DNA from: Deltaproteobacteria bacterium
Lineage (GTDB): Bacteria > Desulfobacterota > GWC2-55-46 > DRQE01
DNA length: 53,504 nucleotides
Direction of reading: 5' to 3'
Assembly: GCA_015492245.1 (NCBI GenBank)
Contig: WGFM01000001.1
Location: 1 to 53,504, forward strand
Below, piece by piece: positions 1 to 8,506 of this stretch. Position 1 is the stretch's first letter, and each line of letters opens with the position of its first letter. A program made the translations under genes and the position numbers. The notes under the pieces were generated by a model. The model saw only the letters and a list, made by a program, of their open reading frames with translations. It had not been told where the DNA came from and ran no database searches.

Positions 1-88
1 AGGCAGGTATGGCAGTTTCTACCTGTGCTATCGATGGTGGGAATATGGATTTCTCCTCAACATAAACGCCTGGGGTCTTGAATGCCAT
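1..88 (-). CDS. Contractile tail sheath protein, N-terminus only (eCIS or phage-tail-like)
   Basis: Only the first 29 codons lie in the window; the gene continues past its left edge. The visible peptide starts MAFKTPGVYVEEKS and continues with a PPSIAQVETAIPA stretch. This is the usual opening of tail sheath proteins of contractile phages and extracellular contractile injection systems, where the N-terminal arm links neighbouring sheath subunits. The start is an ATG with the near-perfect ribosome site AAGGAGGA just upstream. It lies 14 bp after the stop of the preceding gene, so the two are probably cotranscribed. The family call rests on a short peptide plus the DUF4255 neighbour; whether this is a phage remnant or an eCIS cannot be settled here, though the DUF4255 gene favours eCIS. 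Confidence 0.8.
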   Translation of the reverse strand, partial: MAFKTPGVYVEEKSIFPPSIAQVETAIPA

Positions 89-102
89 AACATCCTCCTT
101 TG

Positions 103-1149
103 TTATTTGATTGTTAGATAGATTATGGATTTAAGCCCACTGTCATCCTTTGTCAGTCTGCGCACATCCGGGTTGGGCAATGTCTTTAAAATAATCTTTC
201 TTTCCTCTGCCGAGGGTTCCTCCACAAGTTTTATGGTTTTGTATGGCTCTTCTTTGAGCTCTATGGGAGCCTCTGAGGTAAACTCCACGAGCCTTTCCGC
301 CCCCGTGCCGGACACTGTTTTCGAAAATCTCACAGGTGCATCAACTATTTTGAGCTTTGTGGCATCAATGTTGTGAAGGCTTCCAGAGGTTCTAAGGTTT
401 ATCCTGTATGTCCAGTTTATCTCTCTTGAAGAAAATTCCGCTCTGAAGGTGTGTTCCTCTCTACCATCACCAAGTAGGCTTGAAGTAAAACGCACCACAA
501 GGAATCCAAAAGGCGTTGGCTTCAGACTGTCGGCTGTTATGAATACACTGTCCTCTTTGACTATGGCACCAGAGCTATCGTATGCCTTTATCCTGTAGAC
601 CCCTTCGGGATAACCTGTCATATCTATAGTGATTCTTTCTTCTTCAGGTTTCAATATGTTGTCAAAGACCACCCTGTCCTTTTTGTCGTATACAAAGATT
701 GTGGATGCATCAAGCCCCTCAAGGCTGTATTTGACAACCTTTCCCGAAACCCTTAGGGGCTCTGAAAGCCATCCGCTGTGGACCGTTACTGTGCCATCTG
801 CACCCACAGGTGAGGCATCACTGTTTTCGAATACAAACACGCCTGCAGGATGAACCTTCTCAAGCTCCACAGCTGTTATGTTCCAGAAGAAGGGGTTATC
901 AAGAAGAATCTTGAATACAAAGAGGGTGCCCTCTTTTACTTGCACAATGGGTTTGAGGCTACCATCTTGTTTTTTAAGCTCCCTTCCTACCTGTCCACCC
1001 ATGGAGGTCTCCTTGAAAAACAGCCTGTGGCCCTTAAGTAGCTTGCGGCACTCCTCTGTGGGTTCAAGGCGTATGCCTGAACAGACTCTGTTTGTGTAAT
1101 AGTTGTGTAAGAACTCTATTGTAAATATTGTGCCGAAGTAATAGCTCAT
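103..1149 (-). CDS. Uncharacterised protein of the contractile injection locus
   Basis: A 348-residue protein with no signal peptide, membrane segment or enzyme motif that I recognise. It starts only 9 bp after the DUF4255 gene and ends 14 bp before the sheath start, so it is the middle gene of a tight operon. The N-terminal 60 residues (MSYYFGTIFT..., then C-R-K-L-L-x-G-H-R-L-F-F) look compact. Roughly residues 90-210 read as alternating beta strands with short turns, including a GYPEGVYRIKAYD stretch typical of an Ig-like or carboxypeptidase-regulatory-like beta sandwich. The start has no clear Shine-Dalgarno site, so it may depend on translational coupling. Position between cap protein and sheath suggests a structural or assembly role, but that is inference from context only. 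Confidence 0.75.
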   Translation of the reverse strand: MSYYFGTIFTIEFLHNYYTNRVCSGIRLEPTEECRKLLKGHRLFFKETSMGGQVGRELKKQDGSLKPIVQVKEGTLFVFKILLDNPFFWNITAVELEKVHPAGVFVFENSDASPVGADGTVTVHSGWLSEPLRVSGKVVKYSLEGLDASTIFVYDKKDRVVFDNILKPEEERITIDMTGYPEGVYRIKAYDSSGAIVKEDSVFITADSLKPTPFGFLVVRFTSSLLGDGREEHTFRAEFSSREINWTYRINLRTSGSLHNIDATKLKIVDAPVRFSKTVSGTGAERLVEFTSEAPIELKEEPYKTIKLVEEPSAEERKIILKTLPNPDVRRLTKDDSGLKSIIYLTIK

Positions 1150-1158
1150 CAGTTTTTT

Positions 1159-1761
1159 TTACAATCCATCCATTCTTATCTCTTTTACGAACGGTGCGGT
1201 TGGAGCTTCTTCCACCTCTCTTATGGCAAGCATCCGTATCTTGTAGAGCACATGGGGTAGAAGTTTTGCTCCAAGGGCTCCCCAAAGATGATTCTGCTGC
1301 TCAAGGTTGAGGGTTACAAGCTCTGCTATGAGCCTGTCTATACCCGCATCAAGCCCAGGGGAGTTATGGCGTGTGAAGACAGGCTTTTGCTGGAAGAAAC
1401 CCACCACCTTTGAGATAAGCCAGAGACAGTTCTGATACCGCTCCTTCTCGCCCATGGTGGAGAAGGCACTGAAAAGCACATAGAGGTTGAGCTTTATCTC
1501 AGGGTTTATCATGTCCATAGAGTTGTCAGGATTCTTAAGATAGGGAAGCTGAGCCTTGCCTGTGGTCTCTTCTTCCACATTGACAAGGGTTATTATTATG
1601 TTATCCCGCTTGGCATCATCGTTTCTGGTTATTACAAGCTCACCCTGCTGGTCTACGATGTCAGACAGGACTGCCGTCTCTTTGTCCCTGTATCTGGGCT
1701 CCTTTCTGCCAAGAAATGTGTCGAGTTCGTCTTTTATCAGAGAAAGGGCTTCCTTAATCAT
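1159..1761 (-). CDS. DUF4255 / Pvc16-like tail terminator protein
   Basis: About 200 residues beginning MIKEALSLIKDELDTFLG, the usual DUF4255 opening. A central part (NIIITLVNVEEET, later PEIKLNLYVLFSAF) matches the strand pattern expected of the family. Known members such as Pvc16/Afp16 cap the sheath-tube end of eCIS particles in the cytoplasm. Reading can be extended upstream to a TTG at 1827, but that start has no ribosome site and adds an atypical tail, so I prefer the ATG at 1761, itself preceded only loosely by AGGAAGG. It is the first gene of the visible eCIS operon. Family assignment is by pattern recognition; the other eCIS genes (tube, baseplate, AAA+ ATPase) should lie to the left, outside this window. 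Confidence 0.85.
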   Translation of the reverse strand: MIKEALSLIKDELDTFLGRKEPRYRDKETAVLSDIVDQQGELVITRNDDAKRDNIIITLVNVEEETTGKAQLPYLKNPDNSMDMINPEIKLNLYVLFSAFSTMGEKERYQNCLWLISKVVGFFQQKPVFTRHNSPGLDAGIDRLIAELVTLNLEQQNHLWGALGAKLLPHVLYKIRMLAIREVEEAPTAPFVKEIRMDGL

Positions 1762-1915
1762 GTTAAATAACCCGGCCTTCCTGGCAAAAGGTTGGACCTC
1801 GAGGTTTTCTGTAACTGTAGACTCCAACCACAGAGCATCCTATTACGCCCTGAGCAGATACTTTTATTTAAAAATTACCTGATTGGTGAATATGGTTAAA
1901 TAAAATTTAAAATGG

Positions 1916-1944
1916 GTTTTACCATTATTTACATTGCCTGTCAA
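1916..1944 (-). promoter_or_regulatory. Candidate sigma-70 promoter for the eCIS operon
   Basis: On the minus strand TTGACA (1944-1939) is followed after 17 bp by TAAAAC (1921-1916), in an AT-rich stretch about 155 bp upstream of the DUF4255 ATG. The -35 is perfect and the -10 matches 4 of 6. It lies just outside the IS relic that starts at 1965. Confidence 0.35.
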
Positions 1945-1964
1945 GACCAAAAAGACTCTTTGCA

Positions 1965-2496
1965 GGAGTGTCTCATAAACTGTGTGTAGTTTTTCCTCAT
2001 TGTATCCTATCCTCAAAGAGGATGGCAAGCTGGCTGTAGATGGAAGTCCAGACACTTACAGGCCGGCTCCACTTCCTCATACAGACATTTTGACACACTC
2101 TCATCAGAGGGAGATACCCTCTCCACGATATTCGTGGTATACAACATCCTCCCTATCTCCACAGGATAGTCGAGATACCTCGTAAGAAAACCCCAGTTGA
2201 CCCTCCAGGACTTGACCACATGGGGATACCTCACAGACCACTTCTCCTCAAATCTGTCCTTACGGTCTTGGAAGTGTAGCCACCTCTGGAGTTGGGGTTG
2301 TCGGTTCTGTGGTGTTTGTGGTAGCCGAGAAAATCCTCGAGCTCTGCCTCGAGGGCCTCTTGAAGGGTCTTCTGAACGAACTCCTTAAGGCTGGCTCTTA
2401 CCTCCTCAGGCCTTGGGGCCTTCTTCTCCTTTACCATCTGTCCACCTCCTGTGTCTTTGAGTTGGTTTATCGTTTGCACAGTTCGGCAGACAGTCC
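1965..2496 (-). mobile_element. Non-autonomous, internally deleted IS256-family element with TIRs and target duplication
   Basis: The 20-bp ends GGAGTGTCTCATAAACTGTG (1965-1984) and CACAGTTCGGCAGACAGTCC (2477-2496) are imperfect terminal inverted repeats, with 15 of 20 positions complementary. They are flanked exactly by CTCTTTGCA (1956-1964) and CTCATTGCA (2497-2505), a 9-bp direct repeat with one mismatch, which fits the 8-9 bp target duplication known for IS256 elements. The interior carries only the two ends of an IS256 transposase gene. At 532 bp against roughly 1.3 kb for a full element, this is a deletion derivative that cannot move by itself but might be mobilised by a relative. Confidence 0.75.
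2013..2437 (-). pseudogene. IS256-family (mutator-type) transposase remnant
   Basis: The gene keeps a strong ribosome site (AGGAGGTGGACAG before ATG 2437) and a recognisable N-terminus: an ALEAELEDFLGYHKHHRT stretch, then RGGYTSKTVRTDL. Near 2234 the frame changes and the reading jumps to the C-terminal part, YPHVVKSWRVNWGFLTRYLDYP followed by IGRMLYTTNIVE and SPSDESVSK. About 240 central residues, including the DDE catalytic acids, are missing, so no active transposase can be made. The remnant fills the element bounded by the inverted repeats at 1965-2496. Confidence 0.8.
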
Positions 2497-2560
2497 CTCA
2501 TTGCAAGAGGAGAAATGTCTGTTGTTATAATTAGGTATTGTAAAAACTTCCAGTCCATCT

Positions 2561-2830
2561 TTATTTCAATATTCTTGCAAATTCTGCTACAGCTCTATAG
2601 GGGTTAAGCATGTGCTCCAATCCATCCACACAGCGAATATAGTCAAAACTTTCGTTGGGAAGATTTATTCTGGAATCCAGCTGGTGCATCAAACACTTTC
2701 CCCCGTGGTTGTTTAGAAAACCAGTCGAGAACCACCCTATGAATCCTTTTGCTTGCCTTTGGTACAACTCTGTCTTCTTTGCCAGACATAATTTGAATTT
2801 ATATATTCTCAATTCCAACCCCTGTGTCAA
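2561..2830 (-). pseudogene. SAM-dependent methyltransferase fragment
   Basis: A stretch of up to 89 codons ends with LPNESFDYIRCVDGLEHMLNP and then AVAEFARILK followed by a stop. This is the motif-IV region of class I (Methyltransf_11-type) methyltransferases, which normally continues with PGG and another 60-100 residues. The upstream SAM-binding glycine loop is absent, so both ends are missing. It sits next to the IS relic, in keeping with a decayed zone. The family is fairly clear from the motif; the original substrate cannot be told. Confidence 0.55.
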
Positions 2831-3221
2831 TCTTTAACTGTTTAACGGGAAGAGGTGGTGTAAGAAGCCTTACCACTTATTTTTGCCCTCACCCATCCCA
2901 CAGGCACGGGACATGGCTCTCTGCCCTTCTTCTTTGGCTTTCTTATCCTCTTACTCAATGGACACCTACTCTGTAGTTTCAGGGCACTGCCCGTGGGTAT
3001 GGCCCATCCTTCTTAGGACCTCCCTCACCTCTTCGATTCTATCAGTATTGTCTGAGATGATTACAGCCTCACCACACCTGGCACATGGAAGGCTGAACCT
3101 GAACCTGCGCTCTGCACCCAGCAGGCGCTCTTTTTTTGCCAGCTTACTACAGAATGTAGAACAAAAGGGTTGCCATATCTCGTCAGAGGATATATGCTAT
3201 TGAAAAGGAGAAATAGGAGAG
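2831..3221. other. Gene-poor stretch between the methyltransferase fragment and copA
   Basis: This 391-bp interval holds the Cys-rich remnant described separately and the leader of copA. On the plus strand TTGCCA (3170-3175), a 17-bp spacer and TATGCT (3193-3198) form a weak candidate promoter 24 bp before the copA start. I see no inverted repeat resembling a CueR or CsoR operator. Confidence 0.4.
2966..3196 (-). pseudogene. Cys-rich (zinc-finger-like) gene remnant without a start codon
   Basis: One minus-strand frame reads about 75 codons to a TAG at 2966-2968: WQPFCSTFCSKLAKKERLL, then FSLPCARCGEAVIISDN, then EVREVLRRMGHTHGQCPE. The paired C-x3-C and C-x2-C elements suggest a metal-binding finger. 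No ATG, GTG or TTG precedes the first Cys pair before an in-frame TAG near 3190, so the 5' end appears lost or shifted. A further readable minus-strand stretch (GREPCPVPVGWVRAKISG, about 2870-2930) in another frame may be more of the same decay. The function is unknown. Confidence 0.35.
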
Positions 3222-5708
3222 ATGGACTCAAAGAGTGAGAAGAGGGAAGTTCTGGAATCCGTGGCTCTTCCTGTTGCAGGGATGACCTGCTGGCGTTGTG
3301 CCCAGAAGCTGGAGGAGGCTCTCGAGGGTATGGCTGGTGTAGAGGAGGCCGTTGTCAACTTCAACCGCAGGGAGGCTTTTATCTCCTATGACCCCTCCAT
3401 GACATCCATCCGCCAATTCATAGATGCCATACGGAATGAGGGCTTCGAGCCCGGGGTGAGCTGTGCAACCATCGGCATAGAGGGCATACGCTGTGCCTCC
3501 TGCATAAACAAGATAGAGGAGGCTCTAAAGAGTTCTCCCGGGGTGGTGGAGGCCTCCGTAAATCCTGTTACAGGGGCTGCGCGTGTGGACTACATCCCTG
3601 AATTTGCCACCCTTGGGAAGATAGAGCGGGCGGTGGAAGACAGTGGTTACAGTGTGGTGAAAGTTCCCGAAGAGGTGCCCGAGGACAGAGAGCAGGCGGC
3701 AAGGCAACGAGAGTACGAAACCCTCATGAAAAAATTCTGGTTCAGCATCATCATTGGTATTCCAGTGATGGCACTTTCATATCCCGAATACATAGGTCTT
3801 GGAGAGCTTCTTCCAAGGGGAAGCACCTCGCTTCGCATCCTATGGGGGCTCATGGGTGTAATCACCCTCCCCATTCTTCTGTGGGCAGGCAGCCAGTTCT
3901 TCGTCGGGGCATGGAATGCCTTCAGGCATCGCTCGGCAGACATGCATACCCTCATAGCAATAGGCACCTCGTCGGCATGGATATACTCCACGGTGGCCGT
4001 TCTATTCCCAGGCATATTCCCACGGCCAGAACTGGCGGATGTGTTCTACGATGTAACGGCGATAGTCATAGCACTGGTGGACCTTGGCATGGCGCTGGAA
4101 CTCAAGGCACGAAGCCGCACCAACGAGGCGATAAAGAAGCTTATGAGTCTACAGGCACGGACCGCCAGGGTCATAAGGGATGGAGAAGAAAAGGACATAC
4201 CCGTCGAGGAGGTCCTCGTTGGGGATGTAATCATCGTCAGACCGGGCGAGAAGATTCCCGTGGACGGAGAGCTCATAGAGGGCTCTTCCGCCGTGGATGA
4301 GTCCATGGTAACGGGTGAGTCCATACCTGTTGAGAAGACAACCGGAGACGAGGTCATAGGTGCCACCATAAACAGGACCGGCACATTCAAGTTCAGGGCA
4401 TCCAAGGTTGGCAAGGACACCCTGCTCTCACAGATCATACGCATGGTTCAGGATGCCCAGGGCTCGAAGGCACCCATACAGCGGGTGGTGGATCAGGTGG
4501 CAGGATACTTCGTTCCAGCCGTCATAATAGTGGGCATACTGGCATTCATGGCGTGGTTTACCCTTGGTCCCGAGCCACAGCTGGTATATGCCGTGGTGGT
4601 CTTCGTGAGCGTTCTCATAATAGCCTGTCCATGTGCGCTTGGGCTCGCCACCCCGACGAGTCTTATGGTGGGTGTGGGCAAGGGAGCAGAAAACGGGATA
4701 CTCATAAAGAGTGGAGATGCCCTCCAGACCGCGCACAGGCTCGACACCATAGTGCTCGACAAGACAGGCACCATCACGAAGGGAAAGCCCTCTCTCACCG
4801 ATGTGATACCCCTTGGTACGGTATCGGAGGAAGACCTGCTGCGCCATGCAGCCTCCGTTGAGAGGGGTTCGGAGCATCCCCTTGGAGAGGCAATCGTAGA
4901 GGGTGCAAAGAGCAGAGGACTTGAACTCACCGAAGCAGAACAGTTCAGTGCCATCCCTGGCCACGGGGTCGAGGCACGCGTGGACGGCATAGAGGTCCTC
5001 CTTGGAAACTCAAAACTCATGCGCCAGAAAAAGATAGAGCTTGGAGCCGCAGCAGATGAGGCCGAAAGGCTGGCAGACGAGGGAAAGACCCCCATGTATG
5101 TTGCCCTGGATGGCAGCCTGGCAGGCATCGTAGCCGTTGCCGATACGGTCAAGGAAGACTCCCGTGATGCGGTAAGGGCACTCCGGAAGATCGGTCTCGA
5201 GGTGGTAATGATTACAGGAGACAACGAGCGTACCGCCCGCGCCATAGCCAGAGAGGTTGGCATAGAAAGGGTTCTGGCAGAGGTGCTGCCGGAGGACAAG
5301 GCACACCAGGTAAAGCTGCTTCAACTGGAGGGCAAGAAGGTAGCCATGGTGGGCGATGGCATAAACGATGCCCCTGCCCTTGCGCAGGCAGACATAGGGA
5401 TGGCAATAGGCACGGGCACGGATGTTGCCATAGAGGCTTCCGACATAACCCTCGTCAGGGGCAGTCTCAAGAAGGTGGTAATAGCCATAGGGCTCTCACG
5501 TGCCACCATGAGAAACATAAAGGAGAACCTCTTCGGTGCCTTCATATACAACGGGCTCGGAATCCCTGTTGCAGCAGGGCTGCTCTACCCCTTCTTCGGC
5601 GTGCTGCTCTCCCCCATCATAGCCGGAGCCGCCATGGCATTCAGCTCTGTAACGGTGGTAACGAATGCCAACCGCCTGCGCATGTGGAAACCACGGGAGG
5701 TCAGATGA
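3222..5708 (+). CDS. copA: Copper-translocating P1B-type ATPase CopA
   Basis: An 828-residue inner-membrane ATPase that exports Cu(I) from the cytoplasm. There are two N-terminal heavy-metal-associated domains, with GMTCWRC near residue 21 and GIRCASC near residue 90. Eight membrane helices follow, with the ion-binding CPC (IACPCALG, near 468), the phosphorylated Asp in DKTGTITKG (near 513), the SEHPLGEAI nucleotide-domain motif and the hinge GDGINDAPA (near 710). The C-terminal YN and MxxS signature residues of Cu(I) pumps are compatible. The start ATG has AGGAGA close upstream. Length is typical. It overlaps the cupredoxin gene by 4 bp (ATGA), so the two are translationally coupled. Specificity for copper rather than silver is inferred from the CPC motif and the neighbour. 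Confidence 0.96.
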   Translation: MDSKSEKREVLESVALPVAGMTCWRCAQKLEEALEGMAGVEEAVVNFNRREAFISYDPSMTSIRQFIDAIRNEGFEPGVSCATIGIEGIRCASCINKIEEALKSSPGVVEASVNPVTGAARVDYIPEFATLGKIERAVEDSGYSVVKVPEEVPEDREQAARQREYETLMKKFWFSIIIGIPVMALSYPEYIGLGELLPRGSTSLRILWGLMGVITLPILLWAGSQFFVGAWNAFRHRSADMHTLIAIGTSSAWIYSTVAVLFPGIFPRPELADVFYDVTAIVIALVDLGMALELKARSRTNEAIKKLMSLQARTARVIRDGEEKDIPVEEVLVGDVIIVRPGEKIPVDGELIEGSSAVDESMVTGESIPVEKTTGDEVIGATINRTGTFKFRASKVGKDTLLSQIIRMVQDAQGSKAPIQRVVDQVAGYFVPAVIIVGILAFMAWFTLGPEPQLVYAVVVFVSVLIIACPCALGLATPTSLMVGVGKGAENGILIKSGDALQTAHRLDTIVLDKTGTITKGKPSLTDVIPLGTVSEEDLLRHAASVERGSEHPLGEAIVEGAKSRGLELTEAEQFSAIPGHGVEARVDGIEVLLGNSKLMRQKKIELGAAADEAERLADEGKTPMYVALDGSLAGIVAVADTVKEDSRDAVRALRKIGLEVVMITGDNERTARAIAREVGIERVLAEVLPEDKAHQVKLLQLEGKKVAMVGDGINDAPALAQADIGMAIGTGTDVAIEASDITLVRGSLKKVVIAIGLSRATMRNIKENLFGAFIYNGLGIPVAAGLLYPFFGVLLSPIIAGAAMAFSSVTVVTNANRLRMWKPREVR

Positions 5709-6085
5709 TGCTTACGAAGATAATAGTAGACATTCTGGGTTTCATACTCATAGGGCTCGTTGCATGGTACTTCTGGTTCTCGAAAAAAGAGGGCAAGGCC
5801 GCAAGGGTTTCAGGTGGGGTGCAGGAGGCCCTCATAACCGTGAAGGGTGGATATACCCCCGATGTCATAATAGTCAAGGCAGGCAGGCCAGTCCGCCTGC
5901 TCTTTGAACGGCTCGAGTCATCCCCCTGCTCAGAGCGTGTCCTCTTCAAGGACTTCGACATCTCCAGGCTCCTTCCGGAAGGGGAAAGGGTTACGATAGA
6001 GTTCACACCAGAAAGGGCAGGCGAGTACGAGTTCACCTGCCAGATGGGCATGTACAGGGGCAGGCTCGTCGTAGAGAAAGGTTAG
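5705..6085 (+). CDS. Membrane-anchored cupredoxin-like protein
   Basis: About 126 residues: one N-terminal membrane helix (residues 5-24, [20 protein letters not shown]) and then a single cupredoxin-type beta sandwich facing the periplasm. Likely copper ligands are the Cys in SSPCSERV and the Cys/Met pair in CQMGMYRG near the C-terminus, the arrangement seen in cupredoxin_1/COG4633-type proteins that accompany copper ATPases. Two ATGs (5705 and 5708) share the site GGGAGGTC; the first overlaps the copA stop. Known relatives are poorly characterised. A role as copper acceptor or chaperone on the periplasmic side of CopA is inference from the operon. Confidence 0.82.
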   Translation: MMLTKIIVDILGFILIGLVAWYFWFSKKEGKAARVSGGVQEALITVKGGYTPDVIIVKAGRPVRLLFERLESSPCSERVLFKDFDISRLLPEGERVTIEFTPERAGEYEFTCQMGMYRGRLVVEKG

Positions 6086-6099
6086 ACAGGAGGTGGCCC

Positions 6100-8022
6100 G
6101 TGGCAGTAGACCCGGTATGCCACATGACCGTAAACGAGGAGCGCTCTGAGAAGGTCGAATACAGGGGCAGGGAGTACTACTTCTGTGGCAGGGGCTGTAG
6201 AGAAAGGTTCGAAAGGGCTCCCCAGAGATACACAGATAGAAAGACAACTGGCACCGGGGGGAAACGCTCGGTCGCCTACTTCTCGATGGAGATAGGGCTC
6301 GAGGCTGGCATGCCCACATACAGCGGGGGGCTCGGTGTGCTCGCAGGTGATACCATTCGTGCCGCCGCAGACCTTGGCGTTCCAATGGTGGCGGTAAGTC
6401 TTCTCTACAGGGGCGGATACTTCTACCAGAGGCTTGGTCCCGACGGGTGGCAGACCGAGGAACCGGTGCGCTGGGCAGTGGATGACTTCCTTGAGCCACA
6501 AGAAGAGCGTGCCGCAGTTACAATAGAGGGGCGCACAGTATGGCTCAGGGCATGGCGCTACGATGTCAGGGGCGTGGGAGGATATGTGGTGCCCGTCTAC
6601 TTTCTCGATACGGACCTTCCAGAGAACTCCGAACAGGACAGGACCCTAACACACTTTCTTTATGGTGGAGACCAGCGATACAGGCTCTGCCAGGAGGCGG
6701 TCCTCGGCATGGGTGGGGTGAGGATGCTTCGTGCCATGGGTTACGAAAAGATAAGGCGGTTTCACATGAACGAGGGCCACGCAGCACTTCTTACCCTTGA
6801 ACTGCTGGACGAAGAGGCGAACAGGGCCGGAAGAGCCTCCTTCAGCCGTGAGGACATCGAGGCAGTGAGGGCAAGGTGTGTCTTTACGACACACACGCCG
6901 GTTCCCGCAGGCCATGACCAGTTCCCCATGGAACTCGTGGAAAGGGTGCTCGGCTACCGTGAGGATCTGTCCCGGATGAAGGAACTCTTCTGTGTTGACT
7001 GCATGGAGCTTGTGGGCAGGAATGTGGCTCATCTCAAGGACTTCTCCGAGGTGAAGGACATCTTCGGTACCGGCGAGATGTTCAACATGACATACCTTGC
7101 CCTGAACCTGAGCAGATATGTAAATGGCGTGGCAAAGAAACATGGCGAGGTCTCAAGGCTCATGTTTGCGGGTTACACAATAGATGCCATAACAAACGGA
7201 GTGCACGCAGCCACATGGACATCAAAGCCCTTTGAGGCTCTCTACGACCGCTACATCCCGGGCTGGAGAAAGGACAACTTCAGCCTGAGATATGCACTCG
7301 GCATACCAAGAGGAGAGGTCTGGCTTGCCCACATGGAGGCCAAAAGAAGGCTCATCAACCGTGTCAACAGGGAGACCAACGCAGGCATGGATGTGGACGC
7401 CTTCACAATAGGCTTTGCCAGACGGGCCACCGCCTACAAGAGGGCAGACCTCGTATTCGATGATCCTGGAAGGCTCGAATCCATCTCGTCGAAAGCGGGT
7501 CCCCTCCAGATAGTCTTTGCTGGCAAGGCTCATCCCCATGACACAGGTGGCAAGGAGATAATAAAGCGCATCTTCGCCGTGAAGGACTCTCTCGGAGGCT
7601 CCGTGAAGGTGGCCTATCTGAGCAATTACGACCTCGAACTTGGAAGGATGATGACCTCTGGCGTGGACACATGGCTCAACACCCCGAAACCGCCGCTCGA
7701 GGCATCTGGCACGAGCGGGATGAAGGCAGCACTGAACGGCGTGCCGAGCCTGAGCATCCTCGATGGATGGTGGATCGAAGGCTGCATAGAGGGTGTTACG
7801 GGCTGGGCAATAGGCAGGAAGGTGGAAAACGAGGATGAGGACAATCGCTCGGAAGACGCAGCCTCCCTCTACGACAAGCTGGAACACACCATAATGCCCA
7901 TCTTCTATGGCGAACAGGAGAGATTCGTAAACACCATGGTTCACGCAATAGCCCTCAACGGCTCCTTCTTCAACACCCACAGGATGATGCAACAGTATGT
8001 GCTCAACGCCTATTTTCGTTGA
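6100..8022 (+). CDS. glgP: Alpha-glucan phosphorylase with N-terminal YHS metal-binding domain
   Basis: A 640-residue protein. Residues 1-45 are a YHS domain (DPVCHMTV, then [13 protein letters not shown]), a small Cys-rich module usually attached to copper ATPases. After a short linker, a complete short-type GT35 phosphorylase begins at [20 protein letters not shown]. The family signatures [10 protein letters not shown] and [10 protein letters not shown] are present, as is the pyridoxal-phosphate lysine region [14 protein letters not shown]. The enzyme releases glucose-1-phosphate from glycogen-like glucans in the cytoplasm. The start is GTG with the strong site AGGAGGT; it begins 14 bp after the cupredoxin gene and belongs to the same operon. 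Fusing a metal-binding module to a glucan phosphorylase is odd; whether metal regulates the enzyme is unknown. Confidence 0.9.
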   Translation: MAVDPVCHMTVNEERSEKVEYRGREYYFCGRGCRERFERAPQRYTDRKTTGTGGKRSVAYFSMEIGLEAGMPTYSGGLGVLAGDTIRAAADLGVPMVAVSLLYRGGYFYQRLGPDGWQTEEPVRWAVDDFLEPQEERAAVTIEGRTVWLRAWRYDVRGVGGYVVPVYFLDTDLPENSEQDRTLTHFLYGGDQRYRLCQEAVLGMGGVRMLRAMGYEKIRRFHMNEGHAALLTLELLDEEANRAGRASFSREDIEAVRARCVFTTHTPVPAGHDQFPMELVERVLGYREDLSRMKELFCVDCMELVGRNVAHLKDFSEVKDIFGTGEMFNMTYLALNLSRYVNGVAKKHGEVSRLMFAGYTIDAITNGVHAATWTSKPFEALYDRYIPGWRKDNFSLRYALGIPRGEVWLAHMEAKRRLINRVNRETNAGMDVDAFTIGFARRATAYKRADLVFDDPGRLESISSKAGPLQIVFAGKAHPHDTGGKEIIKRIFAVKDSLGGSVKVAYLSNYDLELGRMMTSGVDTWLNTPKPPLEASGTSGMKAALNGVPSLSILDGWWIEGCIEGVTGWAIGRKVENEDEDNRSEDAASLYDKLEHTIMPIFYGEQERFVNTMVHAIALNGSFFNTHRMMQQYVLNAYFR

Positions 8023-8036
8023 AGGAGGAAGAGAAG

Positions 8037-8120
8037 ATGCACAGAGACCCTGCGTGCAACATGCCGGTCAGCAAGGAGGAAGCCCTCATACTGCTCCACC
8101 TCATACCCCGGCATCTTTGA
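8037..8120 (+). CDS. 27-residue YHS-like stub
   Basis: A short frame starts at ATG 8037 behind AAGGAGGAAGAGAAG, 14 bp after the phosphorylase stop. It encodes MHRDPACNMPVSKEEALILL and a few further residues. The opening D-P-x-C-x-M-x-V matches the start of YHS domains, including the one fused to the phosphorylase, but the second half with the C-x3-C part is missing. It could be a truncated gene or a real short metal-binding peptide; the good ribosome site argues that it is translated. Confidence 0.45.
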   Translation: MHRDPACNMPVSKEEALILLHLIPRHL

Positions 8121-8155
8121 AAACAGACTGAAGGGTGCCTTTCATCTGTTCTTTC
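8119..8155. terminator. Hairpin between convergent genes, probable bidirectional terminator
   Basis: An imperfect inverted repeat with arms GAAAACAGACTGAAGG and CCTTTCATCTGTTCTTTC around a GTG loop overlaps the stop codons of both converging genes (TGA 8118-8120 plus, TGA 8144-8142 minus). Pyrimidine-rich tails follow, but a long T-run is lacking, so termination strength is uncertain. Confidence 0.5.
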
Positions 8156-8330
8156 CGAGACAGTCATCCCGGAAGCAACAGTCCAGCTGGTCACAGTAGT
8201 CCGTTGCCGTGCCGAAACAGGGGAAGTTGCCCTCCCTTCTCTGTATCTCTCTTACAAGTTCCAGTTTTCTCTTTCTACCTGGAGTTATACCGACTGCCCT
8301 TGCCTTCTCTCTGATTTCTGCCATGGTCAT
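8142..8330 (-). CDS. Small SAP-motif protein
   Basis: A 62-residue protein: MTMAEIREKARAVGITPGRK, then KLELVREIQRREGN, a helix-turn-helix SAP-like motif. A Cys-rich tail follows (CFGTATDYCDQLDCCFRDDC). Short proteins with this layout occur in many Proteobacteria-like genomes and are usually labelled SAP domain-containing, with no known function; SAP motifs elsewhere bind nucleic acid. The start ATG 8330 has AAAGGAGAAGACA directly upstream. The same frame stays open another 155 bp upstream, but without a better start. It is the last minus-strand gene of its cluster and ends in the shared hairpin. Confidence 0.75.
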   Translation of the reverse strand: MTMAEIREKARAVGITPGRKRKLELVREIQRREGNFPCFGTATDYCDQLDCCFRDDCLGKNR

Positions 8331-8506
8331 TGTCTTCTCCTTTCCATCTCTTGCACATCCTGTTGACAATGCTCCGATCCCTGTGTGGATTCTTGGGACT
8401 TTGAGCCAATATTCTTCTCCTTTTTGAGGCAAGCCCACAGTGGTGTATCTGTCTAGTTTTAGTCTCATCCTTGTTTGGTGAACCATGTCTCTTCTTCCTT
8501 CACTAC

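Noticed and set aside
1762-1827. A longer DUF4255 protein starting at TTG 1827
   Set aside because: No ribosome site, and the extra 22 residues do not fit the usual family start.
2883-3203. A 106-codon plus-strand frame before copA
   Set aside because: It has no ribosome site or motif, and the opposite strand reads better as a Cys-rich remnant.
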